A DNA stretch of 64,000 nucleotides from Dactylorhiza incarnata (Eukaryota; Streptophyta; Magnoliopsida; Asparagales; Orchidaceae). Below are positions 1 to 11,109 of the stretch, one piece after another (position 1 is the stretch's first letter; each line of letters starts with the position of its first letter). The position numbers and the translations under genes are program-made. The stretch covers positions 372,001 to 436,000 of the forward strand of contig JAWHQI010000202.1 in NCBI GenBank assembly GCA_033032865.1, given 5' to 3'. Below the pieces are notes generated by a model. That model saw nothing but the letters and a program-made list of their open reading frames with translations, had not been told where the DNA came from and did no database searches.

Positions 1-1
1 G

Positions 2-1049
2 CCACCGAAGTGCTATCACTGCAAGAAGTTAGGACACATCCGAAGCAAGTGTCCAAAATACTTAAAAGAACTTAAAGAAAAGAAGCACAAAGGGACGAAG
101 AAGGTGCTGAAGGCGGAAACATGGGATGATACTACTTCTGAGGATGCAAGCAGTTCAAGCTCAAGTAAAGAAGAGGAGGCCAACATGTGCTTAATGGGAA
201 AGAGCGTCATATCTGATGACGAATGCAGTGTCCAAAGTGACACTGAGGTAACTCCTCCAACCTACGATGAATTATTTTCTGAATTTTTAAAGACTTGCAA
301 ATTTTTTGAAAAGAGTTTAAAAGATAATGATCTTCTTAAATCTGAAAATGAAATTTTGCTTAAAGAAAACAAAAAATTGTTTGATGAAATTAAGACTATT
401 AGAAAAAGAGAAATTTTTTGCCAAGAGTGTGATCACTTTTTTGGGAAGAATTAAAGAACTTGAAGAATCTCTTTCCAAATATCATTCTACAATAAAAATC
501 CTTATAAAAAAGAATAAGATTTTAGAGAGAGATCTGAAATCTTCAATTTCCAAAGTCCATGAGGGAAAGAAATCTTTTGAACGTAGATGTGTAAATCTAG
601 TATCTGAAAATACAGAAATGAGAAACCAGATTCATGACTTAACGCTAGCCATGAAAAAATTTGGAATGGGACGAAGATCACTGGATATGATCTTAGGATA
701 CCAATGCCATGGATCTGGAAGGTTTGGACTCGGATACACGTCAGGAAGTTATCGCCCGGCGACAGCCACTGTCGCCGGCGACAGCAAAAAGTCCAGAAAT
801 TCTGTTTTTAAAAATTCTGAAGTTAGTAAATTGTCTAATACTGCATCCTCATCCAGCAAAAGTCCACAAAAGTTATACTCTTCTCAATACATTACATGTG
901 CCAAATGCAATAGATTTGGTCACACTACGGACTCTTGCTGGAGGAAAGGTAAAAGTAAAATTAAACAAAGCTGGGTGCCTAAGGCTTCTACCTATACTAT
1001 GGGTGGAACCACTTGGGTAACCAGATCTTTACTCACCTCTTCTTTCTAG
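2..1049 (+). pseudogene. A1 gag, C-terminal part (frameshifted)
   Basis: Nucleocapsid end of the copia Gag protein, which binds and packages element RNA. A CX2CX4HX4C zinc knuckle (CYHCKKLGHIRSKC) is encoded at about 11-52, followed by an acidic and Ser-rich stretch and a Lys/Glu-rich region likely to form a coiled coil. The reading frame changes near 435-450 at a run of T. The second frame continues to a second knuckle (CAKCNRFGHTTDSC, about 898-939) and stops with TAG at 1047-1049. The next ORF begins directly in the same frame, so that TAG is a nonsense change within gag-pol. The N-terminal half lies outside the window. Confidence 0.85.
751..784. repeat. A-family palindromes inside gag
   Basis: A 16-bp perfect palindrome, CTGTCGCCGGCGACAG, lies at 769-784. 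A shorter one, TCGCC-C-GGCGA, lies at 752-762. They are GC-rich islands in an AT-rich coding region and share half sites with palindromes in the A2 LTR and 3' region. Confidence 0.85.
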
Positions 1050-2195
1050 GTGTGTTGGCAGGCTAAGGACAAAGAAGACGTGTGGTACTTGGACTCGGGT
1101 TGTTCAAAGCACATGACGGGCAATAAAGAGAAGTTCCTTAGCCTGGAGATGAAGAAAGGAGGAGTTGTTACATTCAGAGATAATGGAAAAGGAAAAATCA
1201 TCGGCATCGGAGTTGAGGGTAACAAAATTTTTTCAATTTCAAATGTCTTATTTGTAGAAGGATTAAAGCATAATTTGATTTCTATTAGTCAATTATGTGA
1301 TAAGGGTTTAGATGTTTTATTTGAATCTTCTACAAATTTGTGCAAAATTATTAATTCTAAAACAAAAGAAATTGTTTTTACCGCACCTAGATGTCATAAT
1401 GTATATATTATTAAATTTCTTGATTTTTCAAATTCTACTTTAAAATGTTTTTATCAAAAAATGATGAATTAGAATTATGGCATAGGCGACTTGGACATAC
1501 TAGTGCCAAGTTAATTACAAAACTTTCAAAAGATAAATTAATTAAAGGTTTACCATTGTTAAATGGAAATTTATCTTCTTCATTATGCGTGCCTTGCCAA
1601 AAAGGAAAATTTTCAAAATCATCTTTCAAAAGTAAAAATATTATTTCTACCACTAGGCCACTTCAATTAATACATATGGATTTATTTGGGCCAATTGGAA
1701 TTTCTAGCTTAGGAGGTAGAAAATATACATTTGTATTGATTGATGATTATTCTCGTTTTTTGTTGGACTTTATTTCTAACCTCCAAATCCGATGCATTTT
1801 CAGAATTTTCAAAATTATGTTTGCGTATTCAAAATGAATTAGAGTTAAAAATTAAACGCATACGATCGGATCATGGAGGAGAATTTGAAAATGAAAAGTT
1901 TATTTCTTTTTGTACGGAGTTAAGAATTAAACATGAATTTTCCGCTCCACGCACACCACAACAAAATGGTGTAGTGGAGAGGAAAAATAGAACTCTTCAA
2001 GAGTTAGCCCGTACGATGCTATCTGAATTTAAATTACCAAAATCTTTTTGGGATGAAGCGGTTAGTACGACATGTTATGTAATTAATAGAGTAATGCTTC
2101 GCCCTATTTTAAAATTAACTCCTTATGAATTAATTTTTAGTAAAAACCAAATGTTTCTTATTTCAAAGTTTTTAGTTGTAAATGTTTTATTTTGA
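1050..2195 (+). pseudogene. A1 protease and integrase (frameshifted)
   Basis: Starts in frame after the TAG at 1047-1049. The aspartic protease active site is in WYLDSGCSKHMTG (about 1083-1121). The GAG-pre-integrase segment has LWHRRLGH near 1475. The integrase core shows HMDLFGP near 1675, RSDHGGEF near 1865 and [13 protein letters not shown] near 1957, supplying the D, D and E residues. There are frame changes near 1445 (T run), near 1755 (one extra T compared with the expected TTT TGT TGG) and near 2140, where A2 reads AATAAACAACC and this copy AGTAAAAACC. The protein would process Gag-Pol and insert cDNA, but this copy cannot make it intact. Confidence 0.9.
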
Positions 2196-4165
2196 ATTCT
2201 AAAGATTCCTTAGGAAAATTTGATGAAAAATGTGATGAAGGTATTTTTATTGGCTATTCTTCAGCTAGTAAAGCTTCTAGGATTTTTAATAAAAGAACAA
2301 AAATAGTTGAAGAATCTATTCATGTTAGGTTTGATGAGTTTGTTTCATGTGTAGAAAAGAAAATTACAGGAAAAGAAGATGAACCCCTTCCTTCGGTGGA
2401 GAGTGATGATGAAAAACTTGGAGAAAATGAAGAAAAAAAAGAAGAAGAAAGAGAAGGAGAAAGAGAAGAAGAAGATAGAGAAGAAGAAGAAAGAGAAGAA
2501 TATGTGCCTCCAAGTGAATTGAGATTTTCAAAGGATCATCCAAAGGAGCTTATCATTGGAGATCCGCAAAAAGGGGTTAGTACTCGTTCATCGTTACATG
2601 TTTTATTTTCAAACCTTTGCTTTGTCTCTGAAATAGAACCAAAAGATGTTTCCACCGCTTTAAATGATGAATTTTGGTTTTTAGCTATGAATGAAGAACT
2701 TAATCTATTTGAACGTAATAAGGTTTGGAATCTTGTAGAACGACCCAAAAATCGTCCTGTCGTTGGAGTTAAGTGGATTTTTAAAAATAAATTGGATAAT
2801 GAATATAGAATTGTTAGAAATAAAGCCAGATTAGTTGCAAAAGGTTATGCACAAATTGAAGGGGTAGATTTTGATGAAACTTTTGCATCTGTAGCAAGAT
2901 TAGAAGCGGTTAGGATATTTCTTGTATTTGCTTATTTTAAAAGATTTAAATTATATCAAATGGATGTCAAAACTGCATTTTTAAACGGGTATATAAAAGA
3001 AGAGGTTTATGTAAAACAACCCCCTGGCTTTATAAATGAGAAATATCCAAATTATGTTTATAAATTAGATAAAGCGCTTTATGGATTAAAACAAGCGCCT
3101 CGTGCTTGGTATGATCGATTAACTCAATATTTATTAAAGCACGATTATAAAATAGGAAGTGCGGATTCTACACTCTTCATTAAGCAAATTGATCGTGATT
3201 TAGTTATTTTGCAAATTTATGTTGATGATATTATTTTTGGAGCCACTAATGAAGAGTTGTGTAATGAAGTAGTTCAAATTATGAAAAATGAATTTGAAAT
3301 GAGCATGGTAGGAGAACTTTCATATTTTCTAGGTTTTCAAATTACACAAAAACATGATGGTATTTTTATATGTCAATCCAAATATATTCATGATATGTTA
3401 AAAAGATTTGGATTTAAAAATCTTAAGCATGCAAACACTCCTATGAGTGCTTCACTAAAATTAGGAAAAGATGAAAGTGGAGTTTCAATTGACCAAACCC
3501 TTTATAGAAGCATGATAGTATCTTTATTATATTTAACCGCATCTAGACCTGACATTATGTTTGCCGTTTATTTATGTGCTACATTTCAGGCTAATCCTAA
3601 AGAGTCACATTTAAAAGCGGTGAAACGCATCTTTCGATATCTTATAGGAACATCTAAATTAGGATTATGGTATCCTCATAATGATTCCTTTATTTTACAT
3701 GGCTTTTCGGATTCAGATTATGCGGGATGTTCTTTTGATAGGAAAAGCACTAGTGGCACTTGTCATTTTATCGGCCCTTCACTTATTTCTTGGTCGAGTA
3801 GGAAACAGAATTCTGTTGCCCTCTCTACTACCGAGGCCGAATATATTGCACTAGGTAGTTGTTGTGGCCAAGCTCTTTGGATGTCACAAACATTAGAAGA
3901 CTTTGGCATGCAACAAAGTAGTGTAGAATTAAAGTGTGATAATAAAAGTGCTATAGATTTTACTAATAATCCCGTATTACACTCTAGATCTAAGCATATT
4001 GATGTCCGACATCATTTTATAAGGGATCATATTAAGAAGGGTAATGTAAAAATCAACTTCATAGGAACGGATTCACAACTAGCGGATATATTCACTAAAC
4101 CATTACCGGATTCCCATTTCTCTATGCTTAGGCTAGAATTGGGAATCCTAGACATTTCACACTGA
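2192..4165 (+). pseudogene. A1 reverse transcriptase and RNase H
   Basis: Open for 657 codons. In order it holds the integrase C-terminal region, a Glu/Arg-rich low-complexity linker (about 2380-2500), reverse transcriptase with [10 protein letters not shown] (near 2960) and the catalytic YVDD (3218-3229), then RNase H with [17 protein letters not shown] and [10 protein letters not shown]. It ends GILDISH just before the 3' non-coding tract. Compared with A2 it has substitutions such as [10 protein letters not shown] for [10 protein letters not shown]. The frame is intact here, but it is separated from gag and protease by the upstream lesions. Confidence 0.93.
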
Positions 4166-4326
4166 TTATATCACTACTTATTATCTATAAAATTAAAAAA
4201 AAAACTAAATCTTAACATAGACATTCACCAACATATAACATGTCCACACAGCACTTTAACAAAAGGGTACTTAAAATGTCTCATAAAAGAAATTCACAAA
4301 AATTGAAGAAAGATCTGGGCTGGGCA

Positions 4327-4365
4327 GCTGTCGGATGGCGACAGTAAGATGTCGGATGGCGATAG
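4327..4365. repeat. A1 3' region palindromic pair
   Basis: CTGTCGGATGGCGACAG at about 4328-4344 and TGTCGGATGGCGATAG at about 4350-4365. Outer arms CTGTCG/CGACAG pair, the centre does not. Same type of site as in the LTR and gag. Confidence 0.7.
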
Positions 4366-4837
4366 CTCCCAGGAGTCTTTTTCCCAGGAGTCTTTTTTTT
4401 TTAATCTGGCATAAATGCTTCTTCATGTGTTATTTTCCCTAACAATAGCTTAACACGTGCTTATGATGTTCAATGATCAGTTATCAAAAATGACACTTTC
4501 ATACAGTACTAAAGAATTGTTTTCGCATGCCTCTAAGTATAAGAAATCTTTTATCTATGACAATGAGCAAACACAAACACTTACTTTAGTAATACATGTT
4601 CATAAAATTTATTTTATACATATATCATGATTGATCAAACATAACAAAATACATTTCATAAATGCCACTTTAACCTTTGCTACTTTGCACTTATTCACAT
4701 TATACAATTTTTGCATGCAAGTGAATTCGGAGATCCTTTCCATATACAAATATTCAAAAAAAAGGGGGCAAATCAAAAAGCAAAACATATATTTTGCCAA
4801 CACAAAAATTTAAAAGCACTAAATAAAGAATAGAAAA

Positions 4838-4926
4838 GGATCCTCCACCAAGCACTACTTAGCCTCCTGATAAGTCTTAATGAGCATTGTGAGGTTAAAC
4901 ACCTTGGAAAGAATTGTAAAGTGTCT
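4838..4926 (+). other. Conserved block in A-family 3' region
   Basis: About 90 bp beginning CTCCACCAAGCACTACTTA and ending GTAAAGTGTCTTG. It is nearly unchanged at about 54888-54976 in A2, while the surrounding non-coding DNA differs strongly. This suggests constraint, perhaps an RNA element. Function unknown. Confidence 0.65.
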
Positions 4927-5394
4927 TGTTATGCAAAACCAAAATGGTCCTTTTATGTATACTTGCAAAGTTTCTATAAGTTCATAAGTTTGGCTTTATG
5001 TATATTTATGTTATGTTTAACAATTCCATGATCATGTATATTTTAAATATATTCATATGTATTCTTTCTCAAAGTATCACTACTACACTTCATTGTTATT
5101 TATAAAATTTCTTCTTATGAGAATTGGACCGAAACAATTCAATATTCTATATTCTCATGTGTCTTTCTCTGATAATTGAAATTGAATCTCATCATGGTTA
5201 AGTATATTTGCTTCTATACATTATAACAAATTACTAGAATGCTTAGCCTAATCTCTACGGTTTCCTATCTCATATCATATAACTTACAAGGCTTCCGCTA
5301 GTGTACTCCAATTTCCCTATACTCTTTCTTATTTTTCTTCCATATCTCTATGATACTATTTCCTCGTCTCTATTCATTACTTTTGATAATATCA

Positions 5395-5674
5395 AAGGGG
5401 GAGAAGATAATAAGAAATCATAAGTAATCACTTAAATCACTTAAATCACTTAAAATACTTAATTAATTAAGTGAGCATTCATGTAGGGGGAGTTTATATG
5501 TAGGGGAGTTTATATGTCGGGGGAGAATATTTTGGGGAAATCATATCATATTAAGGGGGAGATCATGAAGATCGAACGTTCACAATTGTACACACATGAT
5601 ATACTTTTCAATATCTCTATAGGATTTATTCGATTTCTTTTTATAAGGATTTGTTATTATCAAAAGGGGGAGAT
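5395..5674 (+). promoter_or_regulatory. A1 polypurine tracts before the 3' LTR
   Basis: The primary tract AAAAGGGGGAGA (5662-5673) abuts the LTR and would prime plus-strand DNA synthesis. An almost identical sequence, ATCAAAGGGGGAGAAG, lies near 5392-5407. Further GGGGGAG runs lie near 5485, 5520 and 5555. Confidence 0.75.
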
Positions 5675-6997
5675 TGTTGGAGCATGCGTTCCGCACTCGT
5701 CCGGTTTGAGAATAACAAATCCCGAATGTATTTGATCCTATTTTTGATTAATGGTGTGCAGATAACAGGTGCAAGGATAACATGTTTGCAATTGGAGCAA
5801 AATACCAATTTTCCAGAAATTAGAGTTATCGGAATTCCGACAGCTAGCTAACGGATTTCCGATAGCGCACGATTTCTTCCCAGCGGTTGAGAGCTAACGG
5901 ATTTCTGACGGCGCACGATTTATTCCCAGCGGTTTAGAGCTAACGGATTTCCGATAGTGATATCGGATATCCGACAGCCCACGATCTTCCCGCAACTCTA
6001 CGACGTGCAGCAGTTACGCAAGCTAACGGATTTCCGATAGTGATATCGGATATCCGACAGTGCACGATCTTCCTGCAACAATACGACGTGCAGCAGTTAC
6101 GCAAGCTAACGGATTTTCGATAGTGATATCGGATATCCGACAGCCCACGTCTCAACCACGACCTCAACTCCGCGCAGAAACGTCGAATTACTGGGACACG
6201 TGGCAGCCTCTGGAGATATCGGATTCTGGCGATACCTAGCTAACGGACGGCGACAGCTCTTTTTTATTAAAAGGGTTCAGAACTTCGTGGATTTCATGCC
6301 TTCAGACTTTCAAGCCTTCTTCCTGAGTGTTATCGTCCAAAGAGCTCCAGAGAACGAAAATCCCCATCCTTGAAGAAGAAAAGAGAGAGCGAAGCCGAAG
6401 ATTGTACACGCGTTCCAAGGAGACTTTCTCAAGGGTTCTTCGCTGCTTTGGTCCAGAAATTCTAAAGGGGGTTTTTAATTTGTACTTCATTTATATTTAC
6501 ATTCATCTTGTAATCGTTGTAGAAATCGTCGTCTTGCGTGCGGCGTCTAAGTCCGTGTGAGGCTTAGGGGAAATCATCACCTTGTGTGTGGTGTTAGATC
6601 CTTGTGTGGTCTAGGGTAAATCATCGTCTTGTGTGCGGTGTCAAGTCCTTGTGTGGCTTGGGATAAAATCGTTGTCATGTGTGCTGCGTCTAGATCAAGA
6701 TTTGATTTAGGGGGAGGCTAGTGTCTATATCTGGGAGATACGGGCTATAGCCAACCGGTCCTTAGGAGAAGGACCGGTGAAAAGAGACAAGAGATTTTAT
6801 TAAGTGTAACCTTTGATTCCAAGCTTTATTGAAATTATTTCTACTCATTATCTTTGATGAAATAAAATCTTGTTTTTAAATTCAATTATTTGTCTCTATA
6901 TACATATATTGTTTCGTTTGTTACAAAAATTATCAAAGTTTTAAATTGCCCTTATTCACCCCCCCCCCCCCCTCTAAGGGCGCCACAAGATCCAACA
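5675..6997 (+). repeat. A1 3' LTR (1323 bp)
   Basis: Begins TGTTGGAGCATGCG directly after the polypurine tract and ends GATCCAACA, giving TGTTGG/CCAACA inverted termini. Flanks AAAAGGGGGAGA on the left and a gypsy gag on the right fix both ends. The A2 LTR (55723-56983) shares start, end and the repeated 'gtgtggcttagg' region near 6545-6660. A C14 run near 6959-6972 precedes the end. Confidence 0.93.
5825..6145. repeat. A1 LTR palindrome array
   Basis: TCGGATATCCGA is a perfect 12-bp palindrome at 5963-5974, 6046-6057 and 6129-6140, an exact 83-bp step. Each is preceded by ACGGATTTCCGAT. TCGGAATTCCGA lies at 5829-5840. The motif differs from that in the A2 LTR although the LTRs are the same family. 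Confidence 0.88.
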
Positions 6998-7347
6998 CTC
7001 CCTTCCGGGGAGAACCTCCTTCCCTGACCTGGTTGTTGGGGCCTTCTTGCCGGTCTCCATGATGGTCGCTGCTCCGGTACCTGGTACCTCCTTTCCTCTT
7101 CTTGCCGCTCCGGAGCCATAAAGGGCCTCCTCATTTCCTACCTCCTCGGCCCCTCCATCCTTCTGTCTTGTTGCCTCCTCTCCTGATCCCTGGATTCCAT
7201 CTTCTTTCCCCGCACCGAGACCTTCTCCTCTTCTTCGTCTTCTTCCCTAGTCAGCTTGGTGAGCCTTGCCAGGAATCCTTGGTTTGTCGACTCCCCCTGA
7301 ACGAATTTATTGGCTCTCTCAATAAGTTTTTCATAGGATAGGGGAGG
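6998..7347 (-). pseudogene. G3 gypsy gag, C-terminal part
   Basis: Continues the gag at 41226 and above once the nested F insertion is set aside. On the minus strand it encodes a helix-rich stretch with EKLIERANKFVQ and then an Arg/Lys/Glu-rich tail, as in the C-terminal half of Ty3/gypsy Gag. The join at the GGAGG target duplication is consistent with one frame. It is cut at 6997 by the A1 LTR. This is non-functional debris that supports the insertion history. Confidence 0.75.
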
Positions 7348-7529
7348 TGCTGGGAAAAACCCTTATTATTTATCTAACAAATTACTTAAAGTGATTTCAT
7401 CAGTTAGGTTATATTACCCACATTGTATAGAAAAGGTAAATTGGTCATTAGATGTCTTAGGATGTCACACTCACCTTAGAGTGTCAAGACCAGGTCAAGA
7501 TAAGCACAAATTTAGTTGAGTTAAAACTT

Positions 7530-7655
7530 ACGTCGAATAGAAGTCGATGCAACCTCGACTAGATGTCGACGTAACTTTGACTGAAAGTCGAAGCAACTCA
7601 ATCAGCATGTCGAAGTATAAGTCAAGTCGACGTAACATCGAAAGAAACTCGACGC
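7530..7655. repeat. F LTR palindrome array, 22-bp step
   Basis: Units of the form ACNTCGA-N7-TCGANGC/T start at 7530, 7552, 7574 and 7596, an exact 22-bp step, with another at 7635-7655. Best unit: ACCTCGA-CTAGATG-TCGACGT (7552-7572). More units follow in the right-hand piece (about 39960-40170). Confidence 0.85.
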
Positions 7656-7664
7656 AGAAGGAAG

Positions 7665-8742
7665 TGTTGAAATTTTCTAATAAGCGGAAAATGAGAACAA
7701 GGTCGCAGGAACACTCTCAACCATACGAAGCACCAGAAACCAGAAACAATGAGGGAACAAGAGAAATCTTGTATCAACTATCTTTTGTACATTTCGAGAC
7801 ATACATTGTGAGACGTGATTTATCAGTACACAATGATGAGAAGAGAAGAAAACCAACTACAAGAAGCTAGCGGTTATAACATGAAACCGCCAAACCTCCC
7901 GGCTAACAAAGGCTGTCTGCGCAAGCCGCCAAGTCGCCAAACCACAACTCAACACGTGGACTACCTGTTATTCCAATGCTCACTCTGTTCGCCCAAGCAA
8001 GGCCGCCTGACCGCAGTCACTTGGCCGCTCCTAACCGCGAACAAGCTGCTGAAGAACTGAACAGAAGTAACATACCGACAAAGGCAAACCGCCTAACCGC
8101 CGCGGTGTGAACTTTATTGACTGCAACCAGCCTATCCGCTGCGGTCTCCTCTGATCAAATCAAAACCACAAGCAAGCCACATAACCTGCGAATACAGCAA
8201 AGGCAAGCCTCAAATCGTGCGAATAGAAAGTTATATCCGCACCTAAAACTCACGAGCTCTCACTTACTGTTCAAGTGCTTTTTTAACGAGCCAGGGGAGG
8301 CCTATTTATAGTAGTGGTGAGGAGTGTGGTCACCGCCTACGCGATAGGATAACCACCAACAGCAACAGCTGCGGGTAGACCACAACTCGCGCGGCTTAAT
8401 GAGAATTCTACCGAACAGATCGCCGACTTAAGAATAAGTCACGCGGGCTACTCGCAAAGCTCCAGTAATACCATCAGACACCTGCCATCACGCGAGCAAA
8501 GAACCGGCCAAAGCTTCAATACCAAGAAGTAACCGCGGATACTAACCGCCCGGTTAAAACCAGATAGCTGACACCAGATGGTTGAAGAACCAAATCCATC
8601 TGCCACTGGCTAGCTGCCAGTCCAATGCGGGAAGACAACCCACACAGTCTCCTTTACAGATCGCCCGACCTCCGCGGTTTGCCAGACCGCCTAGTCTGAT
8701 GCCCAGACCGCTCGACCTCCACTTACACTTCAAAATTCAACA
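7665..8742 (-). repeat. B 3' LTR
   Basis: Near copy of 38804-39942, about 60 bp shorter because a segment corresponding to about 39252-39320 is absent. Both copies are rich in AACCGC/GCGGTT words, a GC-rich motif special to this family. The polypurine tract CTCCCCCTTGAAG (plus strand) follows at 8743-8755. Confidence 0.94.
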
Positions 8743-9060
8743 CTCCCCCTTGAAGTGGGAATTGGAAGTCAACCCAAGCAATCCTCGTAGCCGACTAAAT
8801 GGTCTCTTCGCAAGCGGCTTCGTGAAGATGTCAGCGACATTGTCCTCGCTCCACACATGCTCAACCATCAGAAATCCTTCCAGCACCTTCTCCCGAATGA
8901 AATGATTCTCGATGTCAATGTGCTTGGTCCGAGCAAGATAGACTGGATTATTAACCAATTTGAGAGCACTCTCGTTGTCACCACGCAGCAGAGTAGGACC
9001 TCGAACCTCCTTATGGACGTCCTCCACCAATCTCCTAAGCTAGATGGCTTCCTGAGCTAC
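8737..9060 (-). pseudogene. B RNase H C-terminal part
   Basis: The minus strand encodes the end of copia RNase H: GDNESALKLV, ARTKHIDIENHFIREKV and [12 protein letters not shown], the usual pol tail. The stop codon is formed by TGTTGA, the first bases of the LTR on the minus strand, so pol runs to the LTR edge. Upstream it is interrupted by E at the GCTAC target site. The preceding part is at 15716-16812. The frame is consistent across the insertion, with a stop-like position near 9040. Confidence 0.92.
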
Positions 9061-10640
9061 TGATGAGTAATTTATTTACTCATCTTTTAGTATAGTATTA
9101 TTACAATTTTATTATGAAATTATGTTATTTTTATAAATTATATCCTATAAATCTTTCCTATGTTAATTTCATAAGTTAACTTATGTTTATTTTATATTTT
9201 CAGGTTTTCTGGACATTTGGAGAAGAAAATGCATTTACACGCCCCAGGTCACGGGCGTGACCATGGGCGTGTAACCTGCGCAGTGTTCCAGACCTATTTT
9301 TTCCACTTCGGGGACGTTCCGTGAAAAGTTCGCCAAGTACACGCCCCAGGTCACGGGCGTGACCAAGGGCGTGACATCCAAGTCACGGCCGGGACCCCGC
9401 CACCAGCTGTCATCACGCCTGACACATCATTTAAAGTTACACGCCGCAGGTCACGGGCGTGACCAGGGGGCGTGACATCCAGGTCACGGGTGTGACTCGC
9501 CCCGCGCTCCTTCCCGCCGAAGATTCCCGCCAGAAACCAGATTTTAAGATTACACGCCCCAGGTCACGGGCGTGACCTAGCGCGTGACACGACTGAAATG
9601 CTCGCATTTACTCCAGAAGGTGCCCCCTCTGGTGCTACTTCGATCACGCCCCTTACACGTCCTTGGTCACGGGCGTGACCAAGGGCGTGTAACCTCAACT
9701 TTTCAGCTATATAAAGCCAGCTCCAGCAGATGTTTAAGGACGAAGTTTTGGAGATCTAGCTTATTTTCTTGCACTAGTTTTAATCTTGTATGTCCTTTTC
9801 TTCTTGCACTTTTATTTCCCAAGCTTGTAACTCTCAATTTTCTAGTTGTAATTTCTTTTGCTAATTAATAAAATAGTACTTTTTCTCTTATTTTACTCCA
9901 ACTTTCATTATGCACTTCTTTCATTTCATTGTTTCCTCCATCTCTATCAGTAGCTAAATTCTATTAGTACTCGGCCGAGATGATCCAAGGGAAATATAAT
10001 TCTTGATTTAAATTCTAGCTTCTCTTTCTCTTCCTTAGAATACTTTAGATTTATTCTTGAACTATTATTGAATTGAGATTATATTGTCGATATATAATTC
10101 TCATCTTTTTTTTCGCAATCTAATAACCGAGAGGTTTTGATTTCGAATCGATCATTTCAAGAATAAAGAGAGTTGAATGCACTCCTCAAGCGAGGATGAC
10201 ATAATTCTCCCGGATTGGAGTCAAATCCAATAGAGGGGTTCACTACGATAAGGCGAGTTTTCGATTTTGATTCTAGAACGAAAGTTCGTTTGATTAACTA
10301 AACTCAGTTGAGCGTATCCTCGAGAGAGGTGTGTTCATAAATCGGGAACCTCAACGGTCAAGTATTTTCTTAAGAGATTTAGAAGTTGTTCTTTTTATAT
10401 TTTATTTTCCCAAGGTGATTCAAGGTTGAGTACTAACTTTTAACTCATCAATTTAAATAAGCTATTTCTCTTTCTCGCAACCAACCAACCACAAGTTTTA
10501 TTCGATAAAATAATAGAGATTTTCCGAAGTAAGAGTACTCAACCGCCCCGAGTCTAATACGACCTTGGTTTTTATAACCTATACTACATTCGATACGGTA
10601 CACTTGTCGTTGTCGTTTGTGGATATAGTTTTGCGCATCA
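9061..10640 (+). repeat. E 5' LTR (1580 bp)
   Basis: Termini TGATG/CATCA. AT-rich apart from five palindromic GC-rich units. A TATA-like CTATATAAAG (about 9708-9717) is the likely promoter for the element transcript. Only scattered differences from the right LTR. Confidence 0.94.
9236..9692. repeat. E LTR GC-rich palindrome array
   Basis: Five units near 9238, 9340, 9438, 9550 and 9652 of the form ACGCCCNNGGTCACGGG CGTGACCNNGGGCGT. In the last unit the arms GTCACG/CGTGAC extend outward almost without mismatch. They stand in AT-rich LTR sequence. The right LTR has six. Confidence 0.9.
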
Positions 10641-10646
10641 AGTTTT

Positions 10647-10664
10647 TGGCGCCGTTGCCGGGGA
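10647..10664 (+). promoter_or_regulatory. E primer binding site, tRNA-Asp
   Basis: TGGCGCCGTTGCCGGGGA, six bases after the LTR end, is complementary to the 3' end of plant tRNA-Asp(GTC) including CCA. It would prime minus-strand synthesis. Confidence 0.88.
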
Positions 10665-10781
10665 CACGGTTGATATTTTGAAAAAAGAAATATTTATTAA
10701 TTTTATCGTTCTCTTTCTTCTCCCCCTTCTCTTTAAATTTTTTTAAAAATATATATATTAAAAAGCATAATCTAAATTCTC

Positions 10782-10863
10782 GGAAAGGACGCTTTGGGCT
10801 TGAATTCCCATCATAGCCTCTAGTACCTTGCGAGCCCTTCACCGGGTTGACCTTGGGAAGTCC
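10782..10863 (+). repeat. E internal 82-bp repeat, copy 1
   Basis: Begins GGAAAGGACGCTTTGGGCTT, ends CCTTGGGAAGTCC. It is identical base for base to 12599-12680, 1.8 kb downstream in the same orientation. It lies in the leader, upstream of the ORF. Confidence 0.93.
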
Positions 10864-11109
10864 GGGACTAATTTAACCCGCTTTTTGGAAAAATATATAT
10901 ATAATAAAAAAAAATTTAAAAATCCATTCATTTAAGTGAAAGTTGTTTCCTTTTTTTATTCTTATTATGAAATTAGTAGAAGCGGTCGTTAAAATTATCG
11001 TGCTTCGAAACCAAATTGAACTCTTATAAGCCGCACGAAGGCGCCAGTTTAGTTGATATTATTGTGGTGCGCCTCATCAAAGTGAGGAATGTTATTTACA
11101 TTCTTATTA

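Larger units (their letters stand above)
4166..5674 (+). other. A1 3' non-coding region
   Basis: AT-rich tract between pol and the 3' LTR with no supported gene. It holds two degenerate palindromes (4327-4365), a block conserved with A2 (about 4838-4926) and several polypurine tracts. Compared with A2 it lacks the reverse-strand ORF module found at 52593-53706. Confidence 0.8.
1..6997 (+). mobile_element. A1: SIRE-like Ty1/copia retrotransposon, 5' end outside window
   Basis: Domain order on the plus strand is gag zinc knuckle, second zinc knuckle, protease, integrase, reverse transcriptase, RNase H, a long 3' non-coding tract, polypurine tract and 3' LTR, which is the copia order. Long 3' tract, large LTR and RT/RNase H wording are SIRE/Maximus-like. 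The coding part carries several frameshifts and a stop, so this copy is dead. It ends at 6997 inside a gypsy gag (6998-7347), so it inserted into that element. Its other target-site copy lies outside the window. A2 at 49913-56983 is the same family. Confidence 0.93.

Noticed and set aside
5940..6167. Minus-strand frame of 75 codons rich in Arg and Ser in the A1 LTR
   Set aside because: It is a by-product of the 83-bp palindrome repeats. It has no start context and no counterpart in the A2 LTR.
7547..8311. Plus-strand frames crossing the F LTR into the B LTR
   Set aside because: They span an insertion boundary and repeat at 38803-39578 only because the LTR repeats.
9236..9692. CRISPR-like array in the E LTR
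   Set aside because: Repeats are palindromic and regularly placed, but spacers are similar between LTR copies, the host is a plant and there are no cas genes.
10579..10842. Minus-strand frame of 87 codons
   Set aside because: It runs over the LTR end and tRNA-Asp primer site of E, so it is accidental.
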